Shown here one piece after another: positions 26,085 through 33,709 of a stretch of 38,522 nt of DNA. Location: positions 1 to 38,522 of the forward strand of contig JALUDX010000108.1 in assembly GCA_027053355.1 (NCBI GenBank). The letters run 5' to 3'. The notes beneath the pieces were generated by a model. That model was not told the DNA's origin, did no database searches, and worked only from the letters and a program-made list of their open reading frames with translations. Each line of letters starts with the position of its first letter. Within the stretch, counting starts at the first letter, position 1. The position numbers and the translations under genes are program-made. The stretch is from Anaerolineales bacterium. Its GTDB lineage: Bacteria; Chloroflexota; Anaerolineae; Anaerolineales; DRMV01.

Positions 26085-26777
26085 ATGAATTTAGCAAACC
26101 GAGTGGCTTTGGTGTTGGGCGCTGGCCGAGGCGAAGGCCGCACGATTGCCGAAAGCCTGGCGGCCGCGGGCGCTTTTGTGGCCTGTTTCGACTTCAGCCC
26201 CATGCACGCGGAGCAGACCGCTGCGGCCATCCGGCAGGCCGGCGGCCGCGCTCGCGCTTATAGCGGTGACGTGATCAAGAAAATCGCTTTTCAGACCGTC
26301 ATTAACCAGGTGACCGATGATTTTGGCGAAGAGCGGCTCGATATTTTGGTCAGCGCAGTGCACGTCGCACCCCAGGTGCACATGCTCCGCCTCGATGAGT
26401 GGGATTGGCACCGGGGGCTGGATAGCAACCTCACCTTGCCGTTCCTGGCCGCTCAGGTGGTGGGGCGCATCATGCAAACCCACGGCGGCGGGGTGATGCT
26501 TTTTGTGGGCAGAGGTTCCCCTTACCCTGAAAGTGTGGTATACCATGCAGGGAAAATGGGCTTGCTGGGGCTGGCCCGGCACGCCGCCCAGGCTTTGGCC
26601 CCTTACCACATTCGGGTGCACTTGCTGTGGCCAGACACCAAGACCGCGCCGCCCGAAGCCCGCCCGGCCGCAGAGGTGACCCCCTTCCCCGTGGGGCAGC
26701 CTTGGCCTGTGGGGCAAATTGCCCTCTGGCTGGTCGACCCTGCCCAGCAACGCACCGGCCTGATACTTCGCCCGTAG
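26085..26777 (+). CDS. SDR family oxidoreductase, atypical active site
   Basis: This 230-aa Rossmann-fold protein is related to short-chain dehydrogenases/reductases. The cofactor loop GAGRGEGRTIAE is at residues 12-23, and D62 is in SGDV. N115, Y153 and K157 (YHAGK) fit the catalytic set. The usual NNAG is replaced by SAVH at 90-93, and the serine before the tyrosine is displaced (S145 is the nearest), so activity on a normal substrate is uncertain. AAGGAG precedes ATG 26085. A DUF971 gene follows after 19 bp. Confidence 0.75.
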   Translation: MNLANRVALVLGAGRGEGRTIAESLAAAGAFVACFDFSPMHAEQTAAAIRQAGGRARAYSGDVIKKIAFQTVINQVTDDFGEERLDILVSAVHVAPQVHMLRLDEWDWHRGLDSNLTLPFLAAQVVGRIMQTHGGGVMLFVGRGSPYPESVVYHAGKMGLLGLARHAAQALAPYHIRVHLLWPDTKTAPPEARPAAEVTPFPVGQPWPVGQIALWLVDPAQQRTGLILRP

Positions 26778-26796
26778 CGTGTTTGGAGGTTCCCCC

Positions 26797-27243
26797 ATGA
26801 CCACCTCGCCTCGACCCACCAAAATTACCGCCAACCGTGAAAAAGCCGAACTGACCATCGTGTGGAACGATGGCCACGTCAGCGTGTATTCTTTTTCGCT
26901 GTTGCGTCACGCTTGCCCGTGCGCCGAATGTATGGGCGGCCACGAAAACATGCGCCGCGACCCCGACCCGGTGGTGTTTTATTTGCCCGCGGAAGATTCC
27001 CCCCGCACCCGCCTGCACCTGATCGAGGGCGTGGGGAACTACGGCCTCAACATCATTTGGGAAGACGGCCACCGCTACGGCATTTACAACTGGGATTACC
27101 TGCGCAAGCTGTGCCCCTGCGAAGCCTGCCAGCGGGAACGGGAGGCGCAGGGGCTGGTGCCCGATGAGGAAACCATCGCCAAGGAAATCGAGCGCCGCAT
27201 GAATCCGCCCAAACAGCAAATTCAGATTGAATTTACCCTTTGA
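26797..27243 (+). CDS. DUF971 (gamma-butyrobetaine hydroxylase N-terminal-like) protein
   Basis: This 148-aa protein has two copies of a CPC-containing motif, HACPCAEC near residue 38 and KLCPCEAC near 108, which could bind metal. The motif IIWEDGHRYGIYNWDYLR is the signature of the DUF971 / GBBH-like N-terminal family. In other bacteria such proteins are linked to iron-sulfur carrier genes; that is not seen here. ATG 26797 has GGAGG 8 nt upstream. The longer frame at 26779 overlaps the SDR stop region and is less likely. Confidence 0.82.
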   Translation: MTTSPRPTKITANREKAELTIVWNDGHVSVYSFSLLRHACPCAECMGGHENMRRDPDPVVFYLPAEDSPRTRLHLIEGVGNYGLNIIWEDGHRYGIYNWDYLRKLCPCEACQREREAQGLVPDEETIAKEIERRMNPPKQQIQIEFTL

Positions 27244-27323
27244 GGCACCGTTGCCTGAAGGAATTGGGGTAAAAGGGGGCTGAAAGAAGTGGTGTTTCCT
27301 GAAGGGGGAGCCCGCGTTGAACG

Positions 27324-27519
27324 GAACCGTTCAGCCTTTGGAAAACAGCCCGCGGATAATGGCGAATAGACGCGGATTTTGGAGCGCCGAGAGTGCCAGG
27401 AGAGGCGCCTACGTAACCAAGCACCAAGTAACCAAGCGCCATTTCCTCCAACCTCTCCCGCTTTCTGTGTTCTCGGTGTCTTCGCTGTATCTCCTGTGGT
27501 TTTCTCTCTGCGTCATCTT
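27324..27519. mobile_element. Truncated MITE-like element E5 (left end intact)
   Basis: The left end GAACCGTTCAGCCT and the GGAT arm (one 10-bp unit shorter than E2/E4) are present. The CTGTGTTCTCGGTGTC arm follows to CTGCGTCATCTT, but the right inverted repeat is missing. No direct repeat can be matched. It lies upstream of hsp20. The rest of 27244-27612 shows no gene and no CIRCE operator. Confidence 0.75.
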
Positions 27520-27612
27520 AACAAAACGCTTATTTTTCGTTTGCGCTTTTCTTACAAAGGTGCGGTAGGGTAAAAGCGAACCGAACGAAATCTTGTGCGA
27601 AGGAGGTGAAGG

Positions 27613-28065
27613 ATGGCCGAATTGGTACGCTGGGATCCTTTCCGCGAAATGATTACATTGCGCGAAGCCATGGATCGCCTCTTGGATGAAGCTCTCACCC
27701 GGCCGTTAGCCTTGGGCATGGCTGAAAATCTGGGTTGGATGCCGCAGATCGACATGTATCAGACCGATGACGAAGTGGTGGTCAAGGCTACGGTGCCGGG
27801 TGTGAAGCCAGACGACCTGCACATCACCATCACCGGCGACGTGCTGACCATCCGCGGCGAGGTCAAAGAAGAGGAAGAGGTGAAAGGCGCGACCTATCAC
27901 CTGCGTGAGCGCCGGTTTGGTACCTTCTCTCGCTCGCTACCGTTGCCGGTGCCGGTGCAGGCTGATAAGGCGAAGGCTGAATTCGAAGATGGCGTCTTGG
28001 TACTGACGCTGCCCAAAGCCGAAGAGGTGCGGCCTAAAACCATTGAGGTCAAGGCCAAGAAATAG
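27613..28065 (+). CDS. Hsp20/alpha-crystallin family small heat shock protein
   Basis: This 150-aa ATP-independent holdase binds unfolding proteins. The N-terminal WDPFREMITLREAMDRL leads into the alpha-crystallin domain (about 45-140), with VVVKATVPGVKPDDLHITI and the final FEDGVLVLTLPKAEEVRPK. The C-terminal tail PKTIEV holds the I-x-V-like anchor. AAGGAGGTGAAGG precedes ATG 27613. A terminator follows the gene, so it is probably monocistronic. Confidence 0.94.
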   Translation: MAELVRWDPFREMITLREAMDRLLDEALTRPLALGMAENLGWMPQIDMYQTDDEVVVKATVPGVKPDDLHITITGDVLTIRGEVKEEEEVKGATYHLRERRFGTFSRSLPLPVPVQADKAKAEFEDGVLVLTLPKAEEVRPKTIEVKAKK

Positions 28066-28088
28066 GCGCATGAATCTGGGGCAAATTG

Positions 28089-28115
28089 GCCGGGGAGGCC
28101 CCCTCCCCGGCTTTT
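28089..28115 (+). terminator. Rho-independent terminator of hsp20
   Basis: The stem GCCGGGGA/TCCCCGGC has a 7-nt loop and is followed by TTTT. It sits 24 nt beyond the hsp20 stop and 25 nt before the next gene. Confidence 0.8.
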
Positions 28116-28139
28116 GCTTGCTGTGTGAGGAGCGTGCTC

Positions 28140-28403
28140 ATGCCTGCTTATACGTTTCGTTGCCAGGAATGCGGTTTGGTGTTTACGCTGCAGTATCGTT
28201 TTTCTGATGATCTCAGCTCGGTTAAGTGCCCTCGCGGGCACGGCCGCGTGGTGCGGGTGTTTCGCCCCCCGGCCATTGTGTTCAAAGGGAGCGGTTTTTA
28301 CGCTACCGACCACCGTAGCAGCAGTGGTCGGAACACGAGCCGGTCGACGGGCGGTGAAAAGAAGGGCAACCGTGCCACTGCTACAACATCGACGCAAGCC
28401 TAA
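28140..28403 (+). CDS. FmdB-type zinc-ribbon protein
   Basis: This 87-aa protein opens with MPAYTFRCQECG and later has CPRGHG, PPAIVFKGSGFYATDHR and a Ser/Thr-rich tail, which is the FmdB regulatory-protein layout. The first zinc knuckle is CxxC. The second usual CPxCG has become CPRGH, so one ligand may be histidine. Family members are small and mostly uncharacterised. ATG 28140 has GAGGAG upstream; the earlier frame start overlaps the terminator. Confidence 0.8.
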   Translation: MPAYTFRCQECGLVFTLQYRFSDDLSSVKCPRGHGRVVRVFRPPAIVFKGSGFYATDHRSSSGRNTSRSTGGEKKGNRATATTSTQA

Positions 28404-28466
28404 AAGGCCGTAGCGCGGGAGCCGCATATCGCGTTTCTTTACCTTCCCCTCCCCCAGCGGGTTTTA

Positions 28467-28475
28467 TGCTAAGAT
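28467..28475 (+). promoter_or_regulatory. Possible extended -10 promoter for 28522
   Basis: TGC followed by TAAGAT is nearly identical in context to the site at 306-313 (TTTTATGnTAAGAT). No good -35 is seen. It would give a leader of about 40 nt. Confidence 0.35.
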
Positions 28476-28521
28476 AAAGAAAAGAGAAAGCCCCCTCGAT
28501 GTTTCTTCAAGGAGGCCCCCT

Positions 28522-28845
28522 ATGCGCAAGGAAATTCGTTCCATTGGCGTCCTCTCGGCAGGCAAGATTGGCTGCTTGTGGGGTGCGCTGCTGACCGCCA
28601 TTTTGGGCTGTGTGCTCATCTTCCTGCCCATGGTGGCGCTCCCTGGCTTGTTGGCTTCTGCGGCGCCTGATCAGACCAGCGGCCTCGACGTCTTCGGCGG
28701 GGGCGTGGTGGCGGCTATTGTGGCGTATGTGGGCGCTGTTGTCCTCGAAGCCGTTAGCCTCGCCATCGTGTTTGCCCTGGGAGCGCTGATTTACAACCTG
28801 GTCGCCAAGATGGCGGGCGGTCTGACCATCGAAACCGACGACTAA
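28522..28845 (+). CDS. Small membrane protein, DUF3566-like
   Basis: This 107-aa protein has two long hydrophobic segments (about 17-45 and 55-95) and a glycine-rich centre. The pattern of a short soluble start (RKEIRSIGVLSAGKIG) and two helices ending in a membrane-proximal ALIYNLVAKMAGG resembles DUF3566 proteins. Function is unknown. AAGGAGG precedes ATG 28522. It converges with the minus-strand cluster at a shared terminator. Confidence 0.6.
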   Translation: MRKEIRSIGVLSAGKIGCLWGALLTAILGCVLIFLPMVALPGLLASAAPDQTSGLDVFGGGVVAAIVAYVGAVVLEAVSLAIVFALGALIYNLVAKMAGGLTIETDD

Positions 28846-28987
28846 TCGTCTTCCAAGGGAGGAGAGCATTTCGCTCTGACCCACAGCGTCACGGGTGTCC
28901 GCGCTGCTGGCTCTGCTTTTTCCCCTGTGCAGGCGCCCTTTTGCCCCCCCGCCCTCTTCTCCACTGGTCTGAAAGCCTTAGATGAAA

Positions 28988-29024
28988 CAATCCCTGACCG
29001 GCTGAAGCGATCGGTCAGGGATTG
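28988..29024. terminator. Strong hairpin between convergent genes (bidirectional terminator)
   Basis: The perfect 13-bp stem CAATCCCTGACCG/CGGTCAGGGATTG has an 11-nt loop. Short T-rich stretches follow on both strands (GGGGTTT on plus, TTTCATC on minus). It separates the plus-strand gene at 28522 from the end of the minus-strand cluster at 29054. Confidence 0.65.
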
Positions 29025-29053
29025 AGGGGTTTAAGCCGGTCATAGGGAAGCGA

Positions 29054-30307
29054 TTACCCGCTCAGTTTCAGCACCACCGGCTCGCCGTGCGGCTCCACCC
29101 GCGTCAGCCAGGCGCCGCTCAAATGCAACGTTTCGTTGGGCAGCAAGTGGCGAAACGGCTGCGTGAGCAGCAGGCGCTTCCCTTGCCGTACCTCGACGGT
29201 GGCGTTTTCTACGAACTGGGTCACCCGAAAGGTCACTTTGGCCGGCGTGTGCAAATCGGCGGGCGCCAGGCTGTTGGGTAACACCCAGAGCAGGGGCGGC
29301 TCGACGAGCACGGGCAAGCGGTGGGCCGGCCAGGGCTGGCCGTGCAAAAAAGCCAACACCTGCCGCGCGGCCTGGCGGCCTTCCAGCGCGCTGGTGGCTG
29401 CTGTCTCCGCCCCGCGCAGCAAATTCCCCGCGGCAAACACACCCGGCCGCGAAGTGCGGAATGCGACGTCTACCTGCGGCCCCCGCGTCCCTGGGTCCAT
29501 CACCAGATCGCCTTGCCGCGCCACTTCGTGCTCGGGGATCCAATCGCCGGTAAACACCACCGTATCGCAGGCAATCACTTCCCGCTGACCGGTGCTCAGG
29601 TGGGTGATTTCTACCCCTTCGACCCGCTTGCGCCCCAAAATGCGGCTGATGCGCACCTGGGTGCGGATGGGGGTGCGGTGGAGGGCGTCCACGAACAGCC
29701 ATTTGGCCGGTGCGTAGGGGAAGTACATCTGGTGGCGCGGCAGGTCGGTGAGGAAGGCGGCGACCTGCACGCCGGCCTTGTGCAGGGTGAGGAAGGCCGA
29801 AAGGCTGACGCCCTCCGCTCCCACGATGACCGCGCGGCGGCCTACGGGCAGGTGGCGTTCATCCACAAAGCGTTGCAGCGAGCCGGTGGTGAAAATGCCC
29901 CGCGGCCGATAGCCGGGCACCAGCCGGGCCGAGCGGGGGCGTTCGCGCACGCCGGTGGCCAGCAGCACCGCACGGCCGCGCAGCGCGCCTAAGCCCGCGG
30001 GACTGGTGTAAGTCAGGGTCAGATCGTCTTCCCAGCCGATGATGGTGGTTTGGGCGCGCAGATGCACCCCCGCGTCGCGCGCCTGTTGCACATAGCGGCG
30101 GGCGTAGGCTGGGCCGTTGTATAGCCGGTGGAAATCCCAAATGCCAAAGCCGGTGTGGTGACACAGGCGGGGCATACCGCCGGGTTCGGGTTCGCGGTCG
30201 ACCACGGTGACGTGGGCCACCCCCTGGCGCCGCAGTGCAATCGCGCTGCTCAGCCCCGCGGGGCCGGCGCCTACAATCAGAACGTCGGTTTCCTGGATGG
30301 TGGTCAT
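29054..30307 (-). CDS. FAD/NAD(P)-dependent oxidoreductase, partner of the GlpA-like dehydrogenase
   Basis: This 417-aa protein has an FAD-binding DVLIVGAGPAGLSSA near residue 8 and a second Rossmann motif RRAVIVGAEGVSLSAF near 155, where GAEGVS replaces the usual GxGxxG/A. The final FAD contact GVFAAGNLLRG is near 289, followed by an extra beta-rich C-terminal domain of about 85 residues. No redox CxxC is present, so it belongs with the two-component dehydrogenase partners (HcnB/opine oxidase A and TM1433-like). Its start overlaps the glpA stop by 4 bp. It probably passes electrons between the dehydrogenase and NAD(P). Confidence 0.8.
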   Translation of the reverse strand: MTTIQETDVLIVGAGPAGLSSAIALRRQGVAHVTVVDREPEPGGMPRLCHHTGFGIWDFHRLYNGPAYARRYVQQARDAGVHLRAQTTIIGWEDDLTLTYTSPAGLGALRGRAVLLATGVRERPRSARLVPGYRPRGIFTTGSLQRFVDERHLPVGRRAVIVGAEGVSLSAFLTLHKAGVQVAAFLTDLPRHQMYFPYAPAKWLFVDALHRTPIRTQVRISRILGRKRVEGVEITHLSTGQREVIACDTVVFTGDWIPEHEVARQGDLVMDPGTRGPQVDVAFRTSRPGVFAAGNLLRGAETAATSALEGRQAARQVLAFLHGQPWPAHRLPVLVEPPLLWVLPNSLAPADLHTPAKVTFRVTQFVENATVEVRQGKRLLLTQPFRHLLPNETLHLSGAWLTRVEPHGEPVVLKLSG

Positions 30308-31776
30308 GCCTGGTCCTCCTGGGAGGAATGCGTGGGCGGTGTCAAGGTCAACGGCTCAGGCGGGTCGTTGCCATCCAGAGCCAGCAAAAAGCGGGGATCT
30401 TGGCCGGTTTCACGCGCCAGGATGTCGACCACTGCAGCCCGGCAGTTGAAGCCCTGGCAACGCCCCTGGGTGGCGCGAGTGCGGCGGCGCAGTGCGTCCA
30501 AAGTGCGGGCAGGCACCGGGCTGTGGATAGCATCGAGGATTTCGCCCAAAGTCACCTTTTCGCAATGGCAGACGATGCGCCCATAATCGGAGTTTTGCGC
30601 GACGCGTTCCGGCTGGCGGTAAGGGCGGGGCCCGGCCTCGCCGATGTTGGGCATGCGGAAGGTCTGAAACGCGGTCTTGGCTTGCAGAGGCAACCCGGCT
30701 TCGGCCAGCAACTCGGCCACGTACTCGGCGATGCCCAAGGAAGCCGACACGCCGGTGGAACGGATGCCGCCCACGCAAACATAGCGTTGCGCGGCGTGCA
30801 GCCGAATTTGATAATCTTTGTGCTCGGTGGCCGCGCGCAGCCCCGCGTAGGTGGCGGTGACCTCTTCGTTCAGCAGGTCGGGCAGGATGGCGCGGCCCTT
30901 TTCCAGCAAGGTTTGCAGGCCGTGTTCGCTGGTGGCGGTGTTGGTTTTGTCGTCCAGGTCTTCGGCGGTGGGGCCCAGGAGCACGTTGCCGTACACCGTG
31001 GGGCTGATGAGCACCCCTTTGGTGATCGGCGTAGGCACGGGCAGGATGATGTGGTTGATCAGGCGGCGGGCGAATTTGTCGTAGACGATGAGTTCCCCGC
31101 GGCGGGGGGTGACGGTGAAGTCGTGGTGGCCGAGCATGTGGTCGATTTCATCGGAATACAACCCGGCCGCGTTGACCAGGTAGCGCGCGGCCACCTGCTG
31201 CCCGCGCGGGCCGCTGAGGACGTGCCGATCTTCCTCCTGCCGCACATCCCCCACGGGGAAGTTGAGTTTCAGGGTGACGCCGTTGAGTAGGGCTTCGGTG
31301 GCATAAGCGATGGGCAAGGTGAAGGGGCAGATCAGCGACTCACCCGGCACGAACAGGCCGCCAAAAGCCCCCTGGTTGAGCCGTGGCTCGAAGCGGTAGA
31401 CCTCTTCGGCTGAGATGATACGCACATCGATCACGCCGTTGGCGTGGGCACGCTCCAGCAGCGAGGGCAGGGTTTGGCGCTGCTCTTCGGTCCAGGCCAC
31501 CAATAGCCCGCCCAGCCGCTCGGTGGGAATGCCCGCCTGGGGCACAAACTCCTCCAGGAGGGCGTAAGAGCGCCGCAGCAGGCGGGCTTCGAGGGTGCCG
31601 GGCTTGGCGTCGAAACCGGTGTGCCAGATGGCGGTGTTGGCTTTGGTGGTGCCCATGCCGACATCGGCTTTGGCTTCCAGGAGCACCACTTCCAGTCGAT
31701 AGCGGGAGAGTTCGCGGGCGATGGCTGTGCCCACTGCCCCCGCGCCGATGATGGCGACGTCGTAGGTGGTTGGCAT
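30304..31776 (-). CDS. glpA: GlpA-type FAD-dependent glycerol-3-phosphate dehydrogenase with BFD-like [2Fe-2S] domain
   Basis: This 490-aa DAO-fold oxidoreductase binds FAD through YDVAIIGAGAVGTAIARE at residues 5-22. The catalytic domain has VNAAGLYSDEID and YVCVGGIRSTGVSASLG. The C-terminal domain carries CHC near 405 and CQGFNC near 445, the four-cysteine pattern of BFD-like [2Fe-2S] domains in GlpA and related proteins. It most likely oxidises glycerol 3-phosphate to dihydroxyacetone phosphate; another 2-hydroxy acid or amine substrate is possible. ATG 31776 is preceded by GAGGA; the ORF-track start is longer and lacks support. It lies 37 bp after gntR. Confidence 0.82.
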   Translation of the reverse strand: MPTTYDVAIIGAGAVGTAIARELSRYRLEVVLLEAKADVGMGTTKANTAIWHTGFDAKPGTLEARLLRRSYALLEEFVPQAGIPTERLGGLLVAWTEEQRQTLPSLLERAHANGVIDVRIISAEEVYRFEPRLNQGAFGGLFVPGESLICPFTLPIAYATEALLNGVTLKLNFPVGDVRQEEDRHVLSGPRGQQVAARYLVNAAGLYSDEIDHMLGHHDFTVTPRRGELIVYDKFARRLINHIILPVPTPITKGVLISPTVYGNVLLGPTAEDLDDKTNTATSEHGLQTLLEKGRAILPDLLNEEVTATYAGLRAATEHKDYQIRLHAAQRYVCVGGIRSTGVSASLGIAEYVAELLAEAGLPLQAKTAFQTFRMPNIGEAGPRPYRQPERVAQNSDYGRIVCHCEKVTLGEILDAIHSPVPARTLDALRRRTRATQGRCQGFNCRAAVVDILARETGQDPRFLLALDGNDPPEPLTLTPPTHSSQEDQA

Positions 31777-31813
31777 AGGTTGTCCTCGAAAGCCGGGGCT
31801 GAAGCCCGGCGGG

Positions 31814-32614
31814 TCAAGCAAGGCCGTTTTGCAGGCGGTCGAGGGCCTGCTGCCACTGAGGCGCGTTTTCCGCGTTCAGCGAAGCGGCCGTGCGGGCTGT
31901 GAAGATGATGCGGTCGCCGCGGTAAATATCGTGGGCAAATTCAAAGGGCACGCCCTGGTCAGTAAAGGCCACGCGGCGGATTTCTAAAGTGGGCAAGTCT
32001 ACCGGCACGCCCATGATCTGCGCCCATTCCGCGTCCAGCAGGGAAATTTCCAGTTCCTGCATGGCCTTGGCCGGGGTGACGCCGAAATATTTTTTGAGGA
32101 TGCCGTAAATGGACTCGGCCAGGCGGAAGTCGAGCAGGTCGGGGAAGAGGTGCACGGGGAAGTAAGAATCTTCCAGCGCTATGGGTTCGCCGTCTGCAGT
32201 ACGCAGGCGCACGATGTGGTAGGCTTCGTCCGCATCTTTCAGGTGGAGTGCGGCGCAGATTTTCGGCTCTAAGGCTTCGCAGGGCAGTTTTTCCGCCAGG
32301 ATCACCCGCGCACCGGGCTGAATACCCGCTTGTTCCAGTTGGCGATACAACCCCGAGGGGGAACTTAAGTCGAAGCGGATCTTCGGGCGGGCTACATAAG
32401 CCCGCGCGCCGCTGCGGCGGGTCAGCAGCCCGCGGCGCACCAAGATGTTGATGGCCGCGCGGGCGGTCATGCGCGAGATGCCAAACCGCTCGGCCAGTTC
32501 GCGCTCTGAAGCGATGCGCGACGCGGCAGGCAGGGTGCCTTCGGCAATTTCTTTGGCTAACTGCTCGGCCACCTGGCGGTAGCGCGGGGGGGAAACGGTG
32601 GTGTCTGTGGACAT
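31814..32614 (-). CDS. GntR family regulator with UTRA ligand domain (HutC/FarR type)
   Basis: This 266-aa regulator has an N-terminal winged helix at about 8-75 (SERELAERFGISRMTARAAI, then LVRRGLLTRRSG). The UTRA effector domain spans about 90-250 (HIVRLRTADGEPIALEDSYFP, then FEFAHDIYRGDRIIF). Such regulators usually repress uptake and breakdown genes until a phosphorylated or carboxylated ligand binds. It is the first gene before glpA and the FAD gene, and lies behind the pot/gpdQ genes on the same strand. A candidate operator lies at the potD promoter. Confidence 0.9.
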   Translation of the reverse strand: MSTDTTVSPPRYRQVAEQLAKEIAEGTLPAASRIASERELAERFGISRMTARAAINILVRRGLLTRRSGARAYVARPKIRFDLSSPSGLYRQLEQAGIQPGARVILAEKLPCEALEPKICAALHLKDADEAYHIVRLRTADGEPIALEDSYFPVHLFPDLLDFRLAESIYGILKKYFGVTPAKAMQELEISLLDAEWAQIMGVPVDLPTLEIRRVAFTDQGVPFEFAHDIYRGDRIIFTARTAASLNAENAPQWQQALDRLQNGLA

Positions 32615-32681
32615 GCGGTCAACCTTTCTGGGCGGCGATCGCCCCGACGGCGCAAGGGGCGCCGGTGTTTTACGTTTCTGG

Positions 32682-32882
32682 GTAACCGTTTAGCCTTTGA
32701 AAACGGCCCGCGGGTGATTACGGATAGACGCGGGATTTTAGGGCGGCAAGGGAACGGGACGCTGCCCCGCCCCACAACAATGCCCTCGTTTTTCTGTGTT
32801 CTCAGTGCCTTTTCTGTGTATTCTGTGGTTTTCTGTTTGCGTCATCTGTAGTTTCTCTTCAAGGGTGAACAAGTTGCGTTAC
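32682..32882. mobile_element. MITE-like element E6 (201 bp) inserted at the gpdQ stop codon
   Basis: The left end is GTAACCGTTTAGCCT. The right end is diverged (AGGGTGAACA...GTTAC, with about 6 extra bases). The flanks GTTTCTGG (32674-32681) and GTTTCGGG (32883-32890) match 7 of 8. The GGAT and CTGTG arms are as in the other copies. The terminal GTTAC gives the TAA stop of gpdQ on the minus strand. It fills most of the gap between gpdQ and gntR. Confidence 0.7.
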
Positions 32883-33685
32883 GTTTCGGGCGCAAAAGGG
32901 TGCAGCGGCTCGTCGGCCAGCACCCGCACCGTGTGGGTGACCAGCGCGGGTTTTTCGGGCACCGCGAGGTGCAGGTGATAGGCCGGTTCGTCCAGAATGT
33001 AGCGAGAAAGCGAAAGCGTCAAGTCGAGGTAGAGGCGCATGCCGGTGCTGGGGGCGGTGCTGATGGTGCGGCTTTGCCACTCAGCAAAGGAGGAAAGGTG
33101 AATGTGCCCGGCCAGAATGCGGAAAACCTGGGGGTGCCCGGAAAGCACCTCGGCCAGCAAGTCGGCACCTTCGAAGCCGTCGACGTCGGTTTCGATCACG
33201 CCTAGCCGCGCTGGGGGATGATGCATGAAGAGCACGGTAGGCGTGTGGGGGGCTTCCCGCAGGCGAGCATCTAACCAGGCCGCGCGGCGGGGGTCGAAGG
33301 CGCCGCCGGGGCCTTCCGCGGCCACGGTATCCAGCCCCAAAAGGCGCAAACCGGGCAAGGTGATGTCGTGTTGGATGAAGCCGTGGGCGTCGCGTGGGCA
33401 AATTTGGGGGCCGAACGCCGCGGCTAAAGTGTTGCGCCGGTCGTGGTTACCCGGCACAACGGCCAGAGGCGCGTCCAGGCGGCTGAGAATTTCAGCCGCC
33501 CGCTGGGCTTCCTCGACGCGGCCGTCGCTGGTGACATCGCCGGTATGCAGCACCCACGCGGGCTGAGGCTGCAACCGGTTGATGTGTTCCACGCAGCGGG
33601 CTAAATTTTCTGCCATCGCCGCGACGCCGAAGGTCTTTTGCCCTGGCCCGGCTAAGTGGGTGTCGCTGAGTTGGACGATGAGCAT
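32879..33685 (-). CDS. gpdQ: GpdQ/CpdA-family class III phosphodiesterase
   Basis: This 268-aa calcineurin-like metallophosphoesterase has the metal ligands D8 and H10 (SDTH), D50 (GDVTSDG), N80 (GNHD), H155/H156 (FMHHPP), H194 and H196 (GHIH). This order and spacing nearly coincide with those known for glycerophosphodiesterase GpdQ. GpdQ cleaves glycerophosphodiesters to glycerol 3-phosphate and an alcohol; the related CpdA cleaves cyclic AMP. The adjoining ABC importer and GlpA-type dehydrogenase favour the first. The stop codon lies within the end of mobile element E6. The gene follows potC after 24 bp. Confidence 0.8.
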   Translation of the reverse strand: MLIVQLSDTHLAGPGQKTFGVAAMAENLARCVEHINRLQPQPAWVLHTGDVTSDGRVEEAQRAAEILSRLDAPLAVVPGNHDRRNTLAAAFGPQICPRDAHGFIQHDITLPGLRLLGLDTVAAEGPGGAFDPRRAAWLDARLREAPHTPTVLFMHHPPARLGVIETDVDGFEGADLLAEVLSGHPQVFRILAGHIHLSSFAEWQSRTISTAPSTGMRLYLDLTLSLSRYILDEPAYHLHLAVPEKPALVTHTVRVLADEPLHPFAPET

Positions 33686-33709
33686 CTGAAAAAGCCTTCG
33701 TCGCGGTTC

